A stretch of DNA of 64,000 bases from Ralstonia sp. A12 (GTDB lineage: Bacteria; Pseudomonadota; Gammaproteobacteria; Burkholderiales; Burkholderiaceae). The stretch covers positions 186,001 to 250,000 of the forward strand of contig NZ_JSZO01000003.1 of the NCBI RefSeq assembly GCF_000801955.1, given 5' to 3'. The stretch's first letter is position 1; each line of letters begins with the position of its first letter. A program made the position numbers and the translations under genes. The notes below the pieces were generated by a model. The model did no database searches. It was not told the DNA's origin and saw nothing but the letters and a program-made list of their open reading frames with translations. Shown here one piece after another: positions 33,711 through 43,598 of the stretch.

Positions 33711-36305
33711 GTGCATTCGAATATCAGCCGTCCGTGCAAGGCCGTACCTCGTCTGAGCGGTGGGGTGTTGGCGCTCGTTGCTGCAGGGCTTCACGCTCCG
33801 ACGTTTGCCGAGGACCAGATCATCGCAGTGGCGCTGCCCGCCGCCGAGGTGGTCGGATCGACACCGATCGACAGCATCGGCATTCCGCTATCGCAGTTTC
33901 CTGCCAACGCGCAACGCGTCAGCGCAAAGGATGCCCGCGAACAACGCAGCTCGAACCTGGCCGACCTGCTGAACGACAGCCTCGGCCAGGTCAGCGTCAG
34001 CAACGGGTCTGGCAATCCGTACCAGAACGACATCAACTACCGCGGGTTCCAGGTGTCTTCGCTGCTGGGCGTGCCCATCGGGGTGTCGGTCTACTTTGAC
34101 GGCGTGCGGATGAACGAGCCGTTCGGTTCGATCGTGAACTGGGATCTCATTCCCATGAACGCGATGTCCAGCGTCAACATCCTGCCGGGCTCCAACCCGA
34201 TGTTCGGACTCAATACGCTGGGCGGGGCGCTCGTCGTCAACACCAAGAACGGCAAGGACAACCCCGGCACGTCGATCGAGACGCTGGGCGGCTCGTTCGG
34301 CCGCAAGGCCGTGAGCTTCGAGACAGGCGGTGTCGACAAGGCGCACAGCATCGACTACTTCGTTGCCGGCAACTTCGACAAGCAGGATGGTTTTCGTGAC
34401 CACTCCGGCTCCGAGGTGAAGCAGCTCTATGGAAAGGCGCGGTGGCACGGCAACGACGGCGCCACTCAGCTGGAACTGTCCGCGGCACTCGCAGATACGT
34501 CGCTGAGCGGCACGCAGTCGCTGCCGATGGACATGATGGCCAACCGCAGCGCCGCCTATACGTGGCCCGACACCATCTCGAATCGAATGGCGCTTCTGAA
34601 CCTGAAGGGCAGCCATTGGGTGAACGACAGCAATCAGCTTGCCGGTAGTGTCTATTACCGCAAGGCCAACCTGCACAACGTCAACAGCAATGCGCAACTG
34701 GACGACGGTTGTTTCAACGATGACGGCTCGCTGGCAACCACCAGTGGCATTGCCGCCTATAAGTGCGCGAACAAGGCACCGAATGGCACGGCGGCGAACG
34801 CCGTGACCGGTGCCAACGCGCTGGCGCTGGGCTACGGCCGCTGGACCAATGCCATCAACACCAGCGTTGTTGATTCCGTCACGCATGAAGACACAGTGGG
34901 CTCATCTCTGCAGTGGTCGAACTTTGACCAACTGGCGGGGCACAAGAACACGTTCACGATCGGCGGAGCGTTTGACCATTCCCGTATCACGTATGACCAG
35001 ACCACCTATCTGGCCCGGCTGATCAACTACCAGACGGTGGTGATCCCCAATCAGGAATATGGATTCACCGCCAACGGATTGGCGCCGTCGGCATCGAACC
35101 CCGTGTCGTTTACCGGCAGCAACGTCATCGGGGCGGTCAACCTGTCGTCCAACGTCAACAACTTCAGCGCGTACTTTACCGATACGTTCAGCGTGACTGA
35201 AAAGCTGAGTGTGACGGCATCGGGAAGCTTCAACTACACCGCGCTCAACCAGGGTGGCACCAATCGCCAGTACCTGAACGAAGACGGCGGCTACACCTGG
35301 ACGGACAACGTATCGGGCACGTCGTACTACAACCCCGATTACCTGGGTGCCTATCGGTACGCAAACTCCGGATCGGGTGCCGCATCCAGCCCGAACGGTA
35401 TTCCTGCAGGGGCCGTGGCAGGCCCGGAAACCAACAGCCTTGCCGGTTCGCACCACTACCAGCGCTTCAACCCCGCGCTCGGGTTCAACTACGACCTGGG
35501 AAACCACCAAGGCATTTTCGGGAGCTATAGCGAATCCATGCGCGCTCCGACGTCGATCGAACTGTCGTGCGCCGACCCCAACAGCCCCTGCGCACTGCCC
35601 ACCGGATTCAATGGCGACCCTGACCTGAAAGCCGTGGTTGCCAAGACCATCGAGTTTGGCGGGCGTGGAAAGCTGGGCAAGTCCACCTACTGGAGTGCAT
35701 CGGTCTACGACTCGCGGCTCAGCAATGACATTCAGTTCATTGCCACGTCCAACGCGTACGGCTACTTCGCCAACGTTGGCAAGACCGAGCGGCGCGGCAT
35801 CGAACTGGGCGCGAGTACGAAGATCGACAAGTTGTCGCTGTCGGCCAACTTTGGCTATGTCGATGCGATCTACAAGTCGGCATTCACCACGGCCAGTGGG
35901 CAGAACGTGGTCAGCGGCAACAAGATCCCCGGCATTCCTGCCAAAACGCTCAAGCTAGGCGCGTCGTACGCATTCAGTCCGAACCTGTCGGTGGGCGGGA
36001 ACGTGATCCTGGTCAGCAAGCAAATTGCCCACGGCAACGAGAGCAATGCCGACCCGAATGGCGTGGTGGGCGGATACGGCGTTGTCAATCTCAATGTGCA
36101 TTACAAGCCAACGAAGCATCTGGAGATTTCGGCCTACATCAGCAACCTGTTCAACAGGCGCTACTCCACATACGGTCTGTCGGGCACCAGGAGCATCTAC
36201 ACCCTGGCGACGCAGCAGTTCATGACGCCTGCACCGCCGCGCGCGATCTGGATAGGCCTGACGTATTCGTTTGGAGGCAAGGCCTCCAGCCCCGACATGG
36301 ACTGA
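33711..36305 (+). CDS. TonB-dependent outer-membrane receptor
   Basis: Outer-membrane active transporter of 864 residues. It starts at GTG 33711 with GGGAGA just upstream; a signal peptide ends near APTFA-EDQ. The plug domain runs about 45-170 (LLNDSLGQVSVSNG, NDINYRGFQV, IGVSVYFDGVRMNEPFGSIVNWDLIP, NTLGGALVVNTKNG), followed by a 22-strand barrel ending WIGLTYSFGG plus a short hydrophilic tail. It heads an operon with the beta-propeller and cytochrome b561 genes and precedes a lanthanide-type dehydrogenase. Candidate cargo: a lanthanide chelate, or PQQ as for E. coli PqqU; neither is shown by sequence. Confidence 0.9.
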   Translation: MHSNISRPCKAVPRLSGGVLALVAAGLHAPTFAEDQIIAVALPAAEVVGSTPIDSIGIPLSQFPANAQRVSAKDAREQRSSNLADLLNDSLGQVSVSNGSGNPYQNDINYRGFQVSSLLGVPIGVSVYFDGVRMNEPFGSIVNWDLIPMNAMSSVNILPGSNPMFGLNTLGGALVVNTKNGKDNPGTSIETLGGSFGRKAVSFETGGVDKAHSIDYFVAGNFDKQDGFRDHSGSEVKQLYGKARWHGNDGATQLELSAALADTSLSGTQSLPMDMMANRSAAYTWPDTISNRMALLNLKGSHWVNDSNQLAGSVYYRKANLHNVNSNAQLDDGCFNDDGSLATTSGIAAYKCANKAPNGTAANAVTGANALALGYGRWTNAINTSVVDSVTHEDTVGSSLQWSNFDQLAGHKNTFTIGGAFDHSRITYDQTTYLARLINYQTVVIPNQEYGFTANGLAPSASNPVSFTGSNVIGAVNLSSNVNNFSAYFTDTFSVTEKLSVTASGSFNYTALNQGGTNRQYLNEDGGYTWTDNVSGTSYYNPDYLGAYRYANSGSGAASSPNGIPAGAVAGPETNSLAGSHHYQRFNPALGFNYDLGNHQGIFGSYSESMRAPTSIELSCADPNSPCALPTGFNGDPDLKAVVAKTIEFGGRGKLGKSTYWSASVYDSRLSNDIQFIATSNAYGYFANVGKTERRGIELGASTKIDKLSLSANFGYVDAIYKSAFTTASGQNVVSGNKIPGIPAKTLKLGASYAFSPNLSVGGNVILVSKQIAHGNESNADPNGVVGGYGVVNLNVHYKPTKHLEISAYISNLFNRRYSTYGLSGTRSIYTLATQQFMTPAPPRAIWIGLTYSFGGKASSPDMD

Positions 36306-36327
36306 GCCCACCGCAGAAGAGACGACC

Positions 36328-37386
36328 ATGAACACATTGACCTACTACCTCCGGATTGCCACGTTGATCTGCGTGGGCTTGGTGTCCACCCTCCAGGCGG
36401 CTGCCGAGGTGCCCGATTCTCTCGCCTATGTCACCAACCAGGGTGGTGGCGTGACCGTGCTCGATGCGCGCGCGCTCCAGCCCATTGCTGAGATTGCGGT
36501 CGGCAAGGACCCGCGCGGTCTGGCCGTCACTCCCGACGGCCGCTGGCTGCTGATGGCCAACCAGGGCAGCGCAGACGTGTCAGTGGTCGACACTGGCACT
36601 CGCAAGGAGGTGAGGCGCATTGCAGTCGGCAGGAATGTCGAGTTCATGCGGATCTCGCCGGATGGCCATCGGGCGTTTGTGACTTACGAACCCTCGTCGG
36701 CAGGCGGGCCGCCGAAGAAGGGGGCTCAGGAAAGTGATAAGGATGATGCTCCAGCCGAGGTGGCCATCATCGATCTCAGCCGATGGGCCGTCGTCGGCCG
36801 CATCAAGGCAGCACGCGAGACCGAGGCCATCGAGTTCTCGCCCGACGGCAAGACGCTGCTGGTGGCCAATGAGGGCGACAACACGGTGGGCGTGTACGAC
36901 CTGTCCACGCTCAAGCAGATCCAGTCGGTGGATGTGTCGCCGTTCGGCAACCGGCCGCGCGGCATCAAGATCGCGCCCGACGGCAAGACCTATGTCGTGA
37001 CGCTGGAAAACTCGAACAACCTGTTGCTGCTCGATGCCGGCTTCAAGCCGACCAAGACGGTGCCGACCGGGCAGGGCCCCTATGGCGTGGCGTTCGATCG
37101 CGAGGGCCGGTACCTCTGGGTGGCCGCCAGTCGCGCGGATCAACTGCAGGTGTTTGACGCTCGCACTTTTGCGCCGGTGGCCACCATTCCAGTCGGCAAG
37201 CGTTGCTGGCATTTCAGCTTCACGCCGGATGCACAGAAGCTGCTGCTGGCCTGTGGCCGCTCGAACAGCGTGCAGGTGATCGACCCGCAGAAGCATGCGG
37301 TGGTCGATACGCTCCAGGGCTACAAGCTGCCGTGGGGCGTGGTGACGTATCCAACCTCGGTGGGAAGCCTCGATGCGCCGCGCTAA
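36328..37386 (+). CDS. PQQ-catabolism-associated YVTN beta-propeller protein
   Basis: Periplasmic protein of 352 residues with signal peptide (cleavage near LQAAA-EVPDSLAYVTNQ). About seven repeated blades of the YVTN type are visible (LAYVTNQGGGVTVLDA, RWLLMANQGSADVSVVDT, TLLVANEGDNTVGVYDL, YLWVAASRADQLQVFDA, LLLACGRSNSVQVIDP). It belongs to the family repeatedly found in PQQ-dependent alcohol catabolism clusters; biochemical role unknown. Start 36328 chosen over an in-frame ATG at 36271 that lies inside the receptor gene. 22 bp after the receptor stop. Confidence 0.88.
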   Translation: MNTLTYYLRIATLICVGLVSTLQAAAEVPDSLAYVTNQGGGVTVLDARALQPIAEIAVGKDPRGLAVTPDGRWLLMANQGSADVSVVDTGTRKEVRRIAVGRNVEFMRISPDGHRAFVTYEPSSAGGPPKKGAQESDKDDAPAEVAIIDLSRWAVVGRIKAARETEAIEFSPDGKTLLVANEGDNTVGVYDLSTLKQIQSVDVSPFGNRPRGIKIAPDGKTYVVTLENSNNLLLLDAGFKPTKTVPTGQGPYGVAFDREGRYLWVAASRADQLQVFDARTFAPVATIPVGKRCWHFSFTPDAQKLLLACGRSNSVQVIDPQKHAVVDTLQGYKLPWGVVTYPTSVGSLDAPR

Positions 37387-37960
37387 CCGACCCGCAGGCG
37401 CGTTGATGCGGGGCGCTGCCGTTACCTACACGCGTCTGCAGATCGCACTGCATTGGGTGAGTGCGTTGCTGCTGTGTGCCCTGTTCTCGCTGGGGTACTA
37501 CATGACCAGCCTGACGAAGGGGGCACCGGGCAAGGCAGCGTGGGTGAACCTGCACAAATCGCTCGGGCTCACGGCGGCACTGGTAATTGCGTGGCGCCTG
37601 ATCACGCGCATCCGCCGCGCTACGCCGCCATCGATTCCCGGGCTCGACTGTTGGGAGATGGAGCTGGCGCGCATCACGCATCGTCTGCTCTACATGTGCA
37701 TGGTCGTCATGCCGCTGTCGGGCTATCTGGGCTCTTCGTTCAACCAGTACGGAACGCGTTTCTGGGGTGTGCCCCTGCCACGCTGGGGTTGGGTCGACGA
37801 CGCGTTGCAGCACATGTTCTACGCGGTGCACAGCACGACCGCCTATTTCCTGCTCGGCCTGGTTGTGCTGCACGTCGCGGGAGTGATCAAGCATCAATGG
37901 TTCGATGCACAGCGCTGCGTGCAGCGCATGCTGCCGGGCCGGCGCGAACGCGCCATGTAG
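37373..37960 (+). CDS. Cytochrome b561-family protein
   Basis: Membrane cytochrome b of 195 residues with four helices. Histidines in QIALHWVSALLL, VNLHKSLGL, FYAVHSTTAYF and VVLHVAGVIKHQWFD are the likely heme ligands. It overlaps the beta-propeller gene by 14 nt (alternative in-frame ATG 37406). In this setting it could pass electrons between the periplasmic alcohol oxidation chain and the quinone pool; that is inference. Confidence 0.88.
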   Translation: MRRANRPAGALMRGAAVTYTRLQIALHWVSALLLCALFSLGYYMTSLTKGAPGKAAWVNLHKSLGLTAALVIAWRLITRIRRATPPSIPGLDCWEMELARITHRLLYMCMVVMPLSGYLGSSFNQYGTRFWGVPLPRWGWVDDALQHMFYAVHSTTAYFLLGLVVLHVAGVIKHQWFDAQRCVQRMLPGRRERAM

Positions 37961-37997
37961 GCCGGCGCGGCGCCCGCTCAACCTGTGTGCACTGCGC

Positions 37998-38041
37998 TGT
38001 TCCCGCTGTTCCATTTCGCAACAGAACACACGATGTGTTCC
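37998..38041 (+). promoter_or_regulatory. Candidate enhancer sites upstream of the alcohol dehydrogenase gene
   Basis: Two TGTTCC copies 9 bp apart (37998 and 38007) and a perfect palindrome GAACACA-CGA-TGTGTTC (38024-38040) followed by C. The palindrome is about 65-80 bp upstream of the -24 element, the usual distance for a sigma54 activator. Confidence 0.6.
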
Positions 38042-38103
38042 GGTATGGCACGCAACACCACGCTGTGCATCGCCTGAAACCGTGATTTCACGGCGCTTTC
38101 CGA

Positions 38104-38119
38104 TGGCACGGGATTTGCC
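38104..38119 (+). promoter_or_regulatory. Sigma54 promoter of the quinoprotein alcohol dehydrogenase gene
   Basis: TGGCACG-GGAT-TTGC is an exact match to the -24/-12 consensus TGGCACG-N4-TTGC; it lies 68 bp before the ATG. Confidence 0.88.
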
Positions 38120-38186
38120 CTGGGTCCAACCGGTGTGACATCACACTGCCGGAACTGGACCATAACGATAGGTAGAGGAGATAACA

Positions 38187-39941
38187 ATGAGGACACTACG
38201 AGTGATTGCGCTCGCGGCTGCCATGGTGGCTGCGAGTGTTGCCGTCCACGCGGCGACGCCCCCGGTCACCGATGCCATGATCGAGAACGACGCCAAATCG
38301 TCGGGCGACGTGCTGACCTGGGGCATGGGCACGCAGGGGCAGCGCTTCTCGACGCTCACCAAGATCAACACGAAGAACGTCAGCCAGCTCGTGCCGGCAT
38401 GGTCGTTCTCGTTTGGCGGTGAGAAGCAGCGCGGGCAGGAAGCCCAGCCGCTGATCTACAACGGCAAGATGTTCGTGACCGCGTCGTACTCGCGCATCTA
38501 CGCGATCGACCTGAAGACCGGCAAGAAGCTGTGGAAGTACGAGCAGCGCCTGCCTGAAGGCATCATGCCCTGTTGCGATGTCGTCAACCGCGGTGCGGCC
38601 CTGTACGACAACCTGGTCATCTTCTCCACGCTCGACGCGCAGCTGATCGCGCTCAACCAGGACACTGGCAAGATCGTCTGGAAAGAGAAGATCGACGACT
38701 ACGCCGCCGGCTACTCCAGCACCGCCGCACCGCTGATCGTGAAAGGCATGGTGCTGACCGGCGTGTCGGGCGGCGAGTTCGGCGTGGTGGGCCGCGTGGA
38801 AGCGCGCGATGCCAAGACCGGCAACCTGGTCTGGACGCGCCCGACCGTCGAAGGCCACATGGGCTACAAGTACGACAAGGATGGCAACAAGACCGAGAAC
38901 GGCTTGACCGGCACGCTCAACGCGAGCTGGCCCGGCGAGACCTGGAAGACCGGCGGTGCATCGACGTGGCTGGGCGGCACGTATGACCCGCAGACCGGTC
39001 TGGCCTACTTCGGTACCGGCAACCCGGGGCCGTGGAACAGCCACATCCGCAAGGGTGACAACCTGTATTCGTCGTCCACGCTGGCCATCGACCCGGACAC
39101 CGGGAAGATCATCTGGCACTACCAGAACACCCCGAATGACGGCTGGGATTTCGACGGCGTGAACGAGTTCGTCACCTTCGATATGAACGGCAAGCGCGTC
39201 GGCGGCAAGGCAGACCGCAACGGCTTCTTCTATGTGAACGACGCCAAGACGGGCCAACTGCTCAACGCGTTCCCGTTCGTGAAGGTCAACTGGGCCACCA
39301 GCATCGACCTCAAGACCGGCAGGCCGAACTACGCACCGGACCATCGTCCGGGGGACCCTGCCGAAGCCACGGGCGAAGACAAGAAGGGCAAGTCGGTGTT
39401 TGCCGAGCCGGGCTTCCTGGGCGGCAAGAACCAGATGCCGATGGCGTATAGCCCGCAGACCGGTCTGTTCTACGTGCCCGCCAACGAGTGGGGCATGGAC
39501 ATCTGGAACGAGCCGATCAGCTACAAGAAGGGCGCGGCCTACCTGGGTGCCGGCTTCACTATCAAGCCGCTCAATGAGGACTACATCGGTGCGCTGCGCG
39601 CGATCAACCCGAAGACGGGCAAGATCGAATGGCAGATCAAGAACAACGCGCCGTTGTGGGGCGGTGTGATGACGACTGCCGGCGGCCTGGTGTTCTGGGG
39701 CACGCCCGAGGGTTACCTGAAGGCGGCTGACGCCAAGACCGGCAAGGAACTGTGGCAATTCCAGACGGGCAGCGGCATCGTGGCGCCGCCCGTTACCTGG
39801 GAAGACAACGGCGAGCAGTTCGTGGCCGTGGTGTCGGGCTGGGGTGGCGCTGTGCCGCTGTGGGGCGGTGAAGTAGCCAAGCGGGTGAACTTCCTGGAGC
39901 AGGGTGGTTCGGTCTGGGTGTTCAAGCTGCACAAGAACTGA
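38187..39941 (+). CDS. PQQ-dependent alcohol dehydrogenase, lanthanide-type active site
   Basis: Periplasmic quinoprotein of 584 residues oxidising alcohols. Signal peptide cleaves near [11 protein letters not shown]. The eight-bladed propeller shows the vicinal disulfide pair CC (129-130), metal ligands Glu197 (SGGEFG) and Asn279 (GTGNPGPWN), and the catalytic Asp321 in [11 protein letters not shown]. Asp323, two residues on, is the extra ligand found in XoxF and PedH enzymes that use lanthanides; calcium enzymes carry Ala or Ser there. It lies behind a consensus sigma54 promoter, with a cytochrome c gene downstream. Closest by features to PedH/ExaA-type ethanol dehydrogenases; substrate range not readable. 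Confidence 0.93.
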   Translation: MRTLRVIALAAAMVAASVAVHAATPPVTDAMIENDAKSSGDVLTWGMGTQGQRFSTLTKINTKNVSQLVPAWSFSFGGEKQRGQEAQPLIYNGKMFVTASYSRIYAIDLKTGKKLWKYEQRLPEGIMPCCDVVNRGAALYDNLVIFSTLDAQLIALNQDTGKIVWKEKIDDYAAGYSSTAAPLIVKGMVLTGVSGGEFGVVGRVEARDAKTGNLVWTRPTVEGHMGYKYDKDGNKTENGLTGTLNASWPGETWKTGGASTWLGGTYDPQTGLAYFGTGNPGPWNSHIRKGDNLYSSSTLAIDPDTGKIIWHYQNTPNDGWDFDGVNEFVTFDMNGKRVGGKADRNGFFYVNDAKTGQLLNAFPFVKVNWATSIDLKTGRPNYAPDHRPGDPAEATGEDKKGKSVFAEPGFLGGKNQMPMAYSPQTGLFYVPANEWGMDIWNEPISYKKGAAYLGAGFTIKPLNEDYIGALRAINPKTGKIEWQIKNNAPLWGGVMTTAGGLVFWGTPEGYLKAADAKTGKELWQFQTGSGIVAPPVTWEDNGEQFVAVVSGWGGAVPLWGGEVAKRVNFLEQGGSVWVFKLHKN

Positions 39942-39959
39942 GCGGCCTCGTATCGGGCT

Positions 39960-39979
39960 GTGCGCTCCCAACGGCGCAC
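39960..39979 (+). repeat. Small hairpin between dehydrogenase and cytochrome c genes
   Basis: GTGCGC/GCGCAC inverted repeat with an 8-nt loop and no T-run, 18 bp after the dehydrogenase stop. It may lower readthrough or protect the upstream message. Confidence 0.4.
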
Positions 39980-40027
39980 GGCTCCGTACGACCGATTTGC
40001 AGCGTCATGGAGTATTGGAAAGTGATC

Positions 40028-40354
40028 ATGCGCAATGGAGTTATCTCGCTGTTCGGGCTGGTGTCGGCAGCAATATCGTCGGCCTCCGCCCACGCCGCGC
40101 CCGATATGCAGGCCCTGGCCGAGAAGAACGGTTGCTTCTCATGCCACAGCGTGCAGAACAAGATCGTCGGTCCCGCGTTTGCCGATGTGGCTGCCAAGTA
40201 CAAGGGCGACGCAGAAGCGCCCGCACGCCTGGCGCAGAAGGTGCGCGATGGCGGCAAGGGTGTCTGGGGCCGCATCCCGATGCCCCCGCATCCCAACCTC
40301 AAGGAAGACGAAGCGAAGCAACTGGTGAACTGGGTATTGAGCACCGGCGCCTGA
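40028..40354 (+). CDS. Small periplasmic cytochrome c (c8/c551-like)
   Basis: Mono-heme cytochrome of 108 residues with signal peptide ending near ASAHA-APDMQ. Heme motif CFSCH (in KNGCFSCHSVQNKIVGPAF) and the axial Met in GRIPMPPHPNL identify the c8/c551 class. GGAAAG precedes the ATG at 40028; an in-frame ATG at 40007 lacks an SD. Placed directly after the alcohol dehydrogenase, it is a likely electron acceptor. Confidence 0.9.
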   Translation: MRNGVISLFGLVSAAISSASAHAAPDMQALAEKNGCFSCHSVQNKIVGPAFADVAAKYKGDAEAPARLAQKVRDGGKGVWGRIPMPPHPNLKEDEAKQLVNWVLSTGA

Positions 40355-40420
40355 TGTTCCGCGCGTCAGGCAGGTGAGCAGGGCCGGCATTGTCCGGCCC
40401 TGTTTGTTGATGGCAGCGTG

Positions 40421-41605
40421 CTATGGCCGTGTCAGGCGGCGCGAATTGGCATCGGTGCGGAACACGATGGGGACCTCGCCGGTGCGGGTGTCGCGCATCC
40501 GCCCGAACCCGTTCATCGCGGCCATGCGGCCCTGCAGTACAACGGTCTGCAGTGTGCCGTGATCGGGTGAGAGGCCGCATGCGGGGTCTGTGCGCGCGGC
40601 GTCGCCGGTCAGCAGATAGGCTTGACAGCGGCAGCCACCGGCATCCTCCTCGCGGGACTCGCACGACTGGCAAGGCTCCGGCATCCAATGCGTGCCGCGA
40701 AAGCGCTGGAAGGCTTCGCTGGTGCGCCAGATGTCTCGCAGTGGTTGATGGAGGACGTTGGGCAGCGTCAGCCCCGGCAGCATGCGCGCCGAATGGCAGG
40801 GTAGTGCCACGCCATCGGGCGCCACGCCCAGGAAGGTGGTCCCCCAGCCGTTCATGCACTTCTTCGGGCGTTGCTCGAAATAGTCGGGCACGACGTAAAG
40901 CAACTGGCATCGGCTGCCGATGCGCGCGCGGTAGGCATTCACCACGGCTTCAGCGTCGCGTAGCTGCTCCAGCGTCGGCATCAATGCCAGGCGGTTCTCC
41001 CAGGCCCAGCCGTAGTACTGCGTGTTGGCAAGCTCCAGGTATTCGGCACCGATCTCCAGCGCCATGTCGATGATGGCGCCCACGTGCGGCAGGTTGTGCC
41101 GATGCATCACGCAGTTCATCACCATCGGGTAGCCATGCGCCTTGATGAGGTCGGCCACGCGGCGTTTCAGGTCGAACGTGCGCGTGCTTGACAGAAAGTC
41201 GTTGAGCTCGCGTGTGGAATCCTGAAACGACAACTGGATATGGTCGAGCCCCGCAGCGCGCAACGCGCCGAGCCGCTCATCGGTCAAACCGACGCCCGAT
41301 GTCACCAGGTTCACGTAGAACCCAAGCCCGTGCGCGTGCGCGACCAGCGTTTCGAGATCCTTGCGCAGCAGTGGTTCGCCGCCCGACAGGCCAAGCTGCA
41401 CCGCACCCAGCGCCCGTGCCTGTGTGAAGACATCGCACCACTGCTCGGTGCTGAGTTCACGGTCGTGCTGTGTGTAATCGACCGGGTTGGAGCAGAACGG
41501 GCAATGCAGCGGGCAACGATAGGTCAGCTCCGCCAGCAGCCAGAGCGGTGGCCCAGGAACAAGAGGTGGCGGCGCCTCAGACAAGCCAGCCGCGTTCGAA
41601 TGCAT
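40421..41605 (-). CDS. pqqE: PQQ biosynthesis radical SAM protein PqqE
   Basis: Radical SAM enzyme of 394 residues that links Glu and Tyr side chains of PqqA, the first step of PQQ synthesis. The N-terminal cluster motif is CPLHCPFC (CxxxCxxC) and the C-terminal SPASM-type cysteines are in KKCMNGWG, LPCHSARM and CQSCESREEDAGGCRCQ. Start at 41605 (MHSNAAG); the gene overlaps pqqD by 29 nt, implying coupled translation. It partners with PqqD, which presents PqqA. Confidence 0.95.
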   Translation of the reverse strand: MHSNAAGLSEAPPPLVPGPPLWLLAELTYRCPLHCPFCSNPVDYTQHDRELSTEQWCDVFTQARALGAVQLGLSGGEPLLRKDLETLVAHAHGLGFYVNLVTSGVGLTDERLGALRAAGLDHIQLSFQDSTRELNDFLSSTRTFDLKRRVADLIKAHGYPMVMNCVMHRHNLPHVGAIIDMALEIGAEYLELANTQYYGWAWENRLALMPTLEQLRDAEAVVNAYRARIGSRCQLLYVVPDYFEQRPKKCMNGWGTTFLGVAPDGVALPCHSARMLPGLTLPNVLHQPLRDIWRTSEAFQRFRGTHWMPEPCQSCESREEDAGGCRCQAYLLTGDAARTDPACGLSPDHGTLQTVVLQGRMAAMNGFGRMRDTRTGEVPIVFRTDANSRRLTRP

Positions 41606-41849
41606 GTTTGACAAAGGCGTGGACCTCCGGAGCGATGCCCTGCACGTCAAACGCCGTCTGCAGGTCGTCGATCAGCATATCGAGGGTATGGGCGCCATCG
41701 CAGCGCTGCAGGATTGCGGCGGCGCTGTCGTTGAGCGTGACCATCCCCTCGGGGTAGAGCAGCACCCAGCTCTGCTGCACGTCTTCCCACTGCAGGCGGA
41801 AGGTCCGATGCAGTGTCGGGCGGCCGGGATCAGGCAGGAACGCAGTCAT
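41577..41849 (-). CDS. pqqD: PQQ biosynthesis chaperone PqqD
   Basis: Peptide chaperone of 90 residues that binds PqqA and delivers it to PqqE. Family features are [38 protein letters not shown] and DDLQTAFD. Start at 41849 gives MTAFLPDPG; it overlaps pqqC by 20 nt and pqqE by 29 nt. Confidence 0.93.
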   Translation of the reverse strand: MTAFLPDPGRPTLHRTFRLQWEDVQQSWVLLYPEGMVTLNDSAAAILQRCDGAHTLDMLIDDLQTAFDVQGIAPEVHAFVKHAFERGWLV

Positions 41850-42540
41850 GGGCATGGGCCTGTTGAATGGCATCGAGCATCGACCAGAGGATGTCGAGCT
41901 TGAACTGCAGGATGTCCAGTGCACGCTGCTGCTGCTCCGGCGTGCGGAAATACGCGAGCGTCACGCGCAGTCCGTGCTCGACATCGCGCGAGGCCAGCGG
42001 AATGCGCGAGCGGAAATACGCCAGCCCGTCCGGCTGCACCCACGGGTAGTGCTCGGGCCAGCCGGCCAGCCGCTCCTTGTGGATGTCCGGCGCAAACATC
42101 TCTGTGAGCGAGGAGCACACCGCCTCCTGCCACGGTGCGCGGCGCGCAAAGTTCACGTACGCATCCACGGCAAAGCGCACGCCCGGCAGCAAGTGCTGGT
42201 GCGACCACAGCGCATCGCGCGTCAGGCCCACGGCTTCGCCCAGGCGCACCCAGCTTTCAATGCCGCCCGGCTGCGCTGCGTTGCCATCGTGGTCATGGAT
42301 GCGCACGATCCACTCGCGGCGTGTTTCCCGGTCCGGGCAATTGGACAGGATGGCCGCATCCTTGAGCGGGATGTTGACCTGGTAATAGAAGCGGTTGGCC
42401 ACCCAGGTGCGAATCTCTTCCGGCGTGCATTCCCCCGCGCGCATGCGCAGGTTGAATGGGTGATGGATGTGATAGCCAGCCTGTTTCGCGCGCAGGTGCG
42501 CTTCGAATTCGTCGGCGGTCCAGGCAACAGGGTGTGTCAT
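41830..42540 (-). CDS. pqqC: PQQ synthase PqqC
   Basis: Cofactorless oxidase of 236 residues for the last ring-closure and oxidation of PQQ. TH-domain fold motifs include [30 protein letters not shown] and IHDHDG, with His/Arg-rich active-site helices. The ATG overlaps the pqqB stop as ATGA. Confidence 0.95.
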   Translation of the reverse strand: MTHPVAWTADEFEAHLRAKQAGYHIHHPFNLRMRAGECTPEEIRTWVANRFYYQVNIPLKDAAILSNCPDRETRREWIVRIHDHDGNAAQPGGIESWVRLGEAVGLTRDALWSHQHLLPGVRFAVDAYVNFARRAPWQEAVCSSLTEMFAPDIHKERLAGWPEHYPWVQPDGLAYFRSRIPLASRDVEHGLRVTLAYFRTPEQQQRALDILQFKLDILWSMLDAIQQAHAHDCVPA

Positions 42541-43454
42541 AGCGAGATTTCCATGCCGTCGTAAGCCACCTCGATGCCGTGCGCGTCGAGCTCGCGGCGT
42601 TGTGGCGAGTCTTCGTCGAGGATCGGGTTGGTGTTGTTGATGTGGATGAGGATCTTGCGCGTTGCGGGCAACAGGTCGAGCGTTTCGATCATGCCGCCGG
42701 GGCCGGACTGGGCCAGGTGCCCCATGTCTGCCGCGGTCTTGGTGGAGAAGCCGAGGCTGAGCATTTCGTCGTTGTGCCAGCAGGTGCCATCCACCAGCAC
42801 CACGTCCGCCGCGCCCAGTTCGTCAAAAACATGCGGCTCGATGCGGGCCAGGCCGGGCGCATAGAACGCTCGCCGGCCGCTTTTTCGATCGACGATACGC
42901 AGGCCGATGTTGTCGCCTACGCGACGCGCGTTGCGGCTGGGCGAGTAGGGCGGCGCCTTGCTCTCCAGCGGGACCGCCGTCAGTGCAAGATCGTCGAGCG
43001 GGGGTACCGAGAACGCCGTGCCGTCCAGCGCCAGCGCACGTGTGTCGAGCCCGCAGTAGTGCGACAGCATGCGCGTGAGCGGGAAGGCGGTGGACAGATC
43101 GCTGATGACCGCGGCGCTGGCATAGACCGGTAGCGCCTGACGGTGCTCGCGCAGCATCAGCAGGCCGGTCACGTGGTCGATCTGCGCATCGATCAACACA
43201 ACGCCGACGACGCCCGTGTCGCGTGGCGTGCGCGCGGGCTGCAGCGCGGGTGCGTTGCGCAGTTGTGCAAGGATGTCCGGCGAGGCATTCACCACGATCC
43301 AGTTGCGCAGGCCATCGCCCAGTGCAATGGAAGATTGCGTGCGCGGGGTCGCACGCACGGTGCCGCGCCGCACGCCGTCGCAGTTGCGGCAGTTGCAGTT
43401 CCACTGCGGGAAGCCGCCGCCGGCGGCTGAGCCAAGAACTCTGAGTATCGTCAT
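42537..43454 (-). CDS. pqqB: PQQ biosynthesis hydroxylase PqqB
   Basis: Metallo-beta-lactamase-fold protein of 305 residues that hydroxylates the Glu-Tyr crosslinked intermediate. The N-terminus [19 protein letters not shown] is diagnostic, and [17 protein letters not shown] carries the metal-site residues. It is separated from pqqA by 144 bp that hold a hairpin, so expression below pqqA is probably reduced. Confidence 0.95.
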   Translation of the reverse strand: MTILRVLGSAAGGGFPQWNCNCRNCDGVRRGTVRATPRTQSSIALGDGLRNWIVVNASPDILAQLRNAPALQPARTPRDTGVVGVVLIDAQIDHVTGLLMLREHRQALPVYASAAVISDLSTAFPLTRMLSHYCGLDTRALALDGTAFSVPPLDDLALTAVPLESKAPPYSPSRNARRVGDNIGLRIVDRKSGRRAFYAPGLARIEPHVFDELGAADVVLVDGTCWHNDEMLSLGFSTKTAADMGHLAQSGPGGMIETLDLLPATRKILIHINNTNPILDEDSPQRRELDAHGIEVAYDGMEISL

Positions 43455-43531
43455 GATGCAAGCCCAACGTGTCGGGCGAGTTGAGCAAGAAGTCGGCCAG
43501 GAGACTGCCAGGAGACTGCAGATAGGAGGCG

Positions 43532-43568
43532 CAAAAGAAAAAGCCCGCTGTGAAGAACCAGCGGGCTT
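43532..43568 (-). terminator. Terminator/attenuator between pqqA and pqqB
   Basis: Perfect 10-bp stem AAGCCCGCTG/CAGCGGGCTT (43541-43568) followed on the minus strand by TTTTTCTTTT. Partial termination here would yield much more pqqA than pqqBCDE message, as known in other pqq operons. Confidence 0.85.
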
Positions 43569-43598
43569 GCCGAGCCTGGTGTGCTCAGTCGCGCAGCA

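Noticed and set aside
38196-39971. 591-codon minus-strand ORF opposite the alcohol dehydrogenase
   Set aside because: Shadow of the quinoprotein gene, which shows all active-site motifs in the plus frame.
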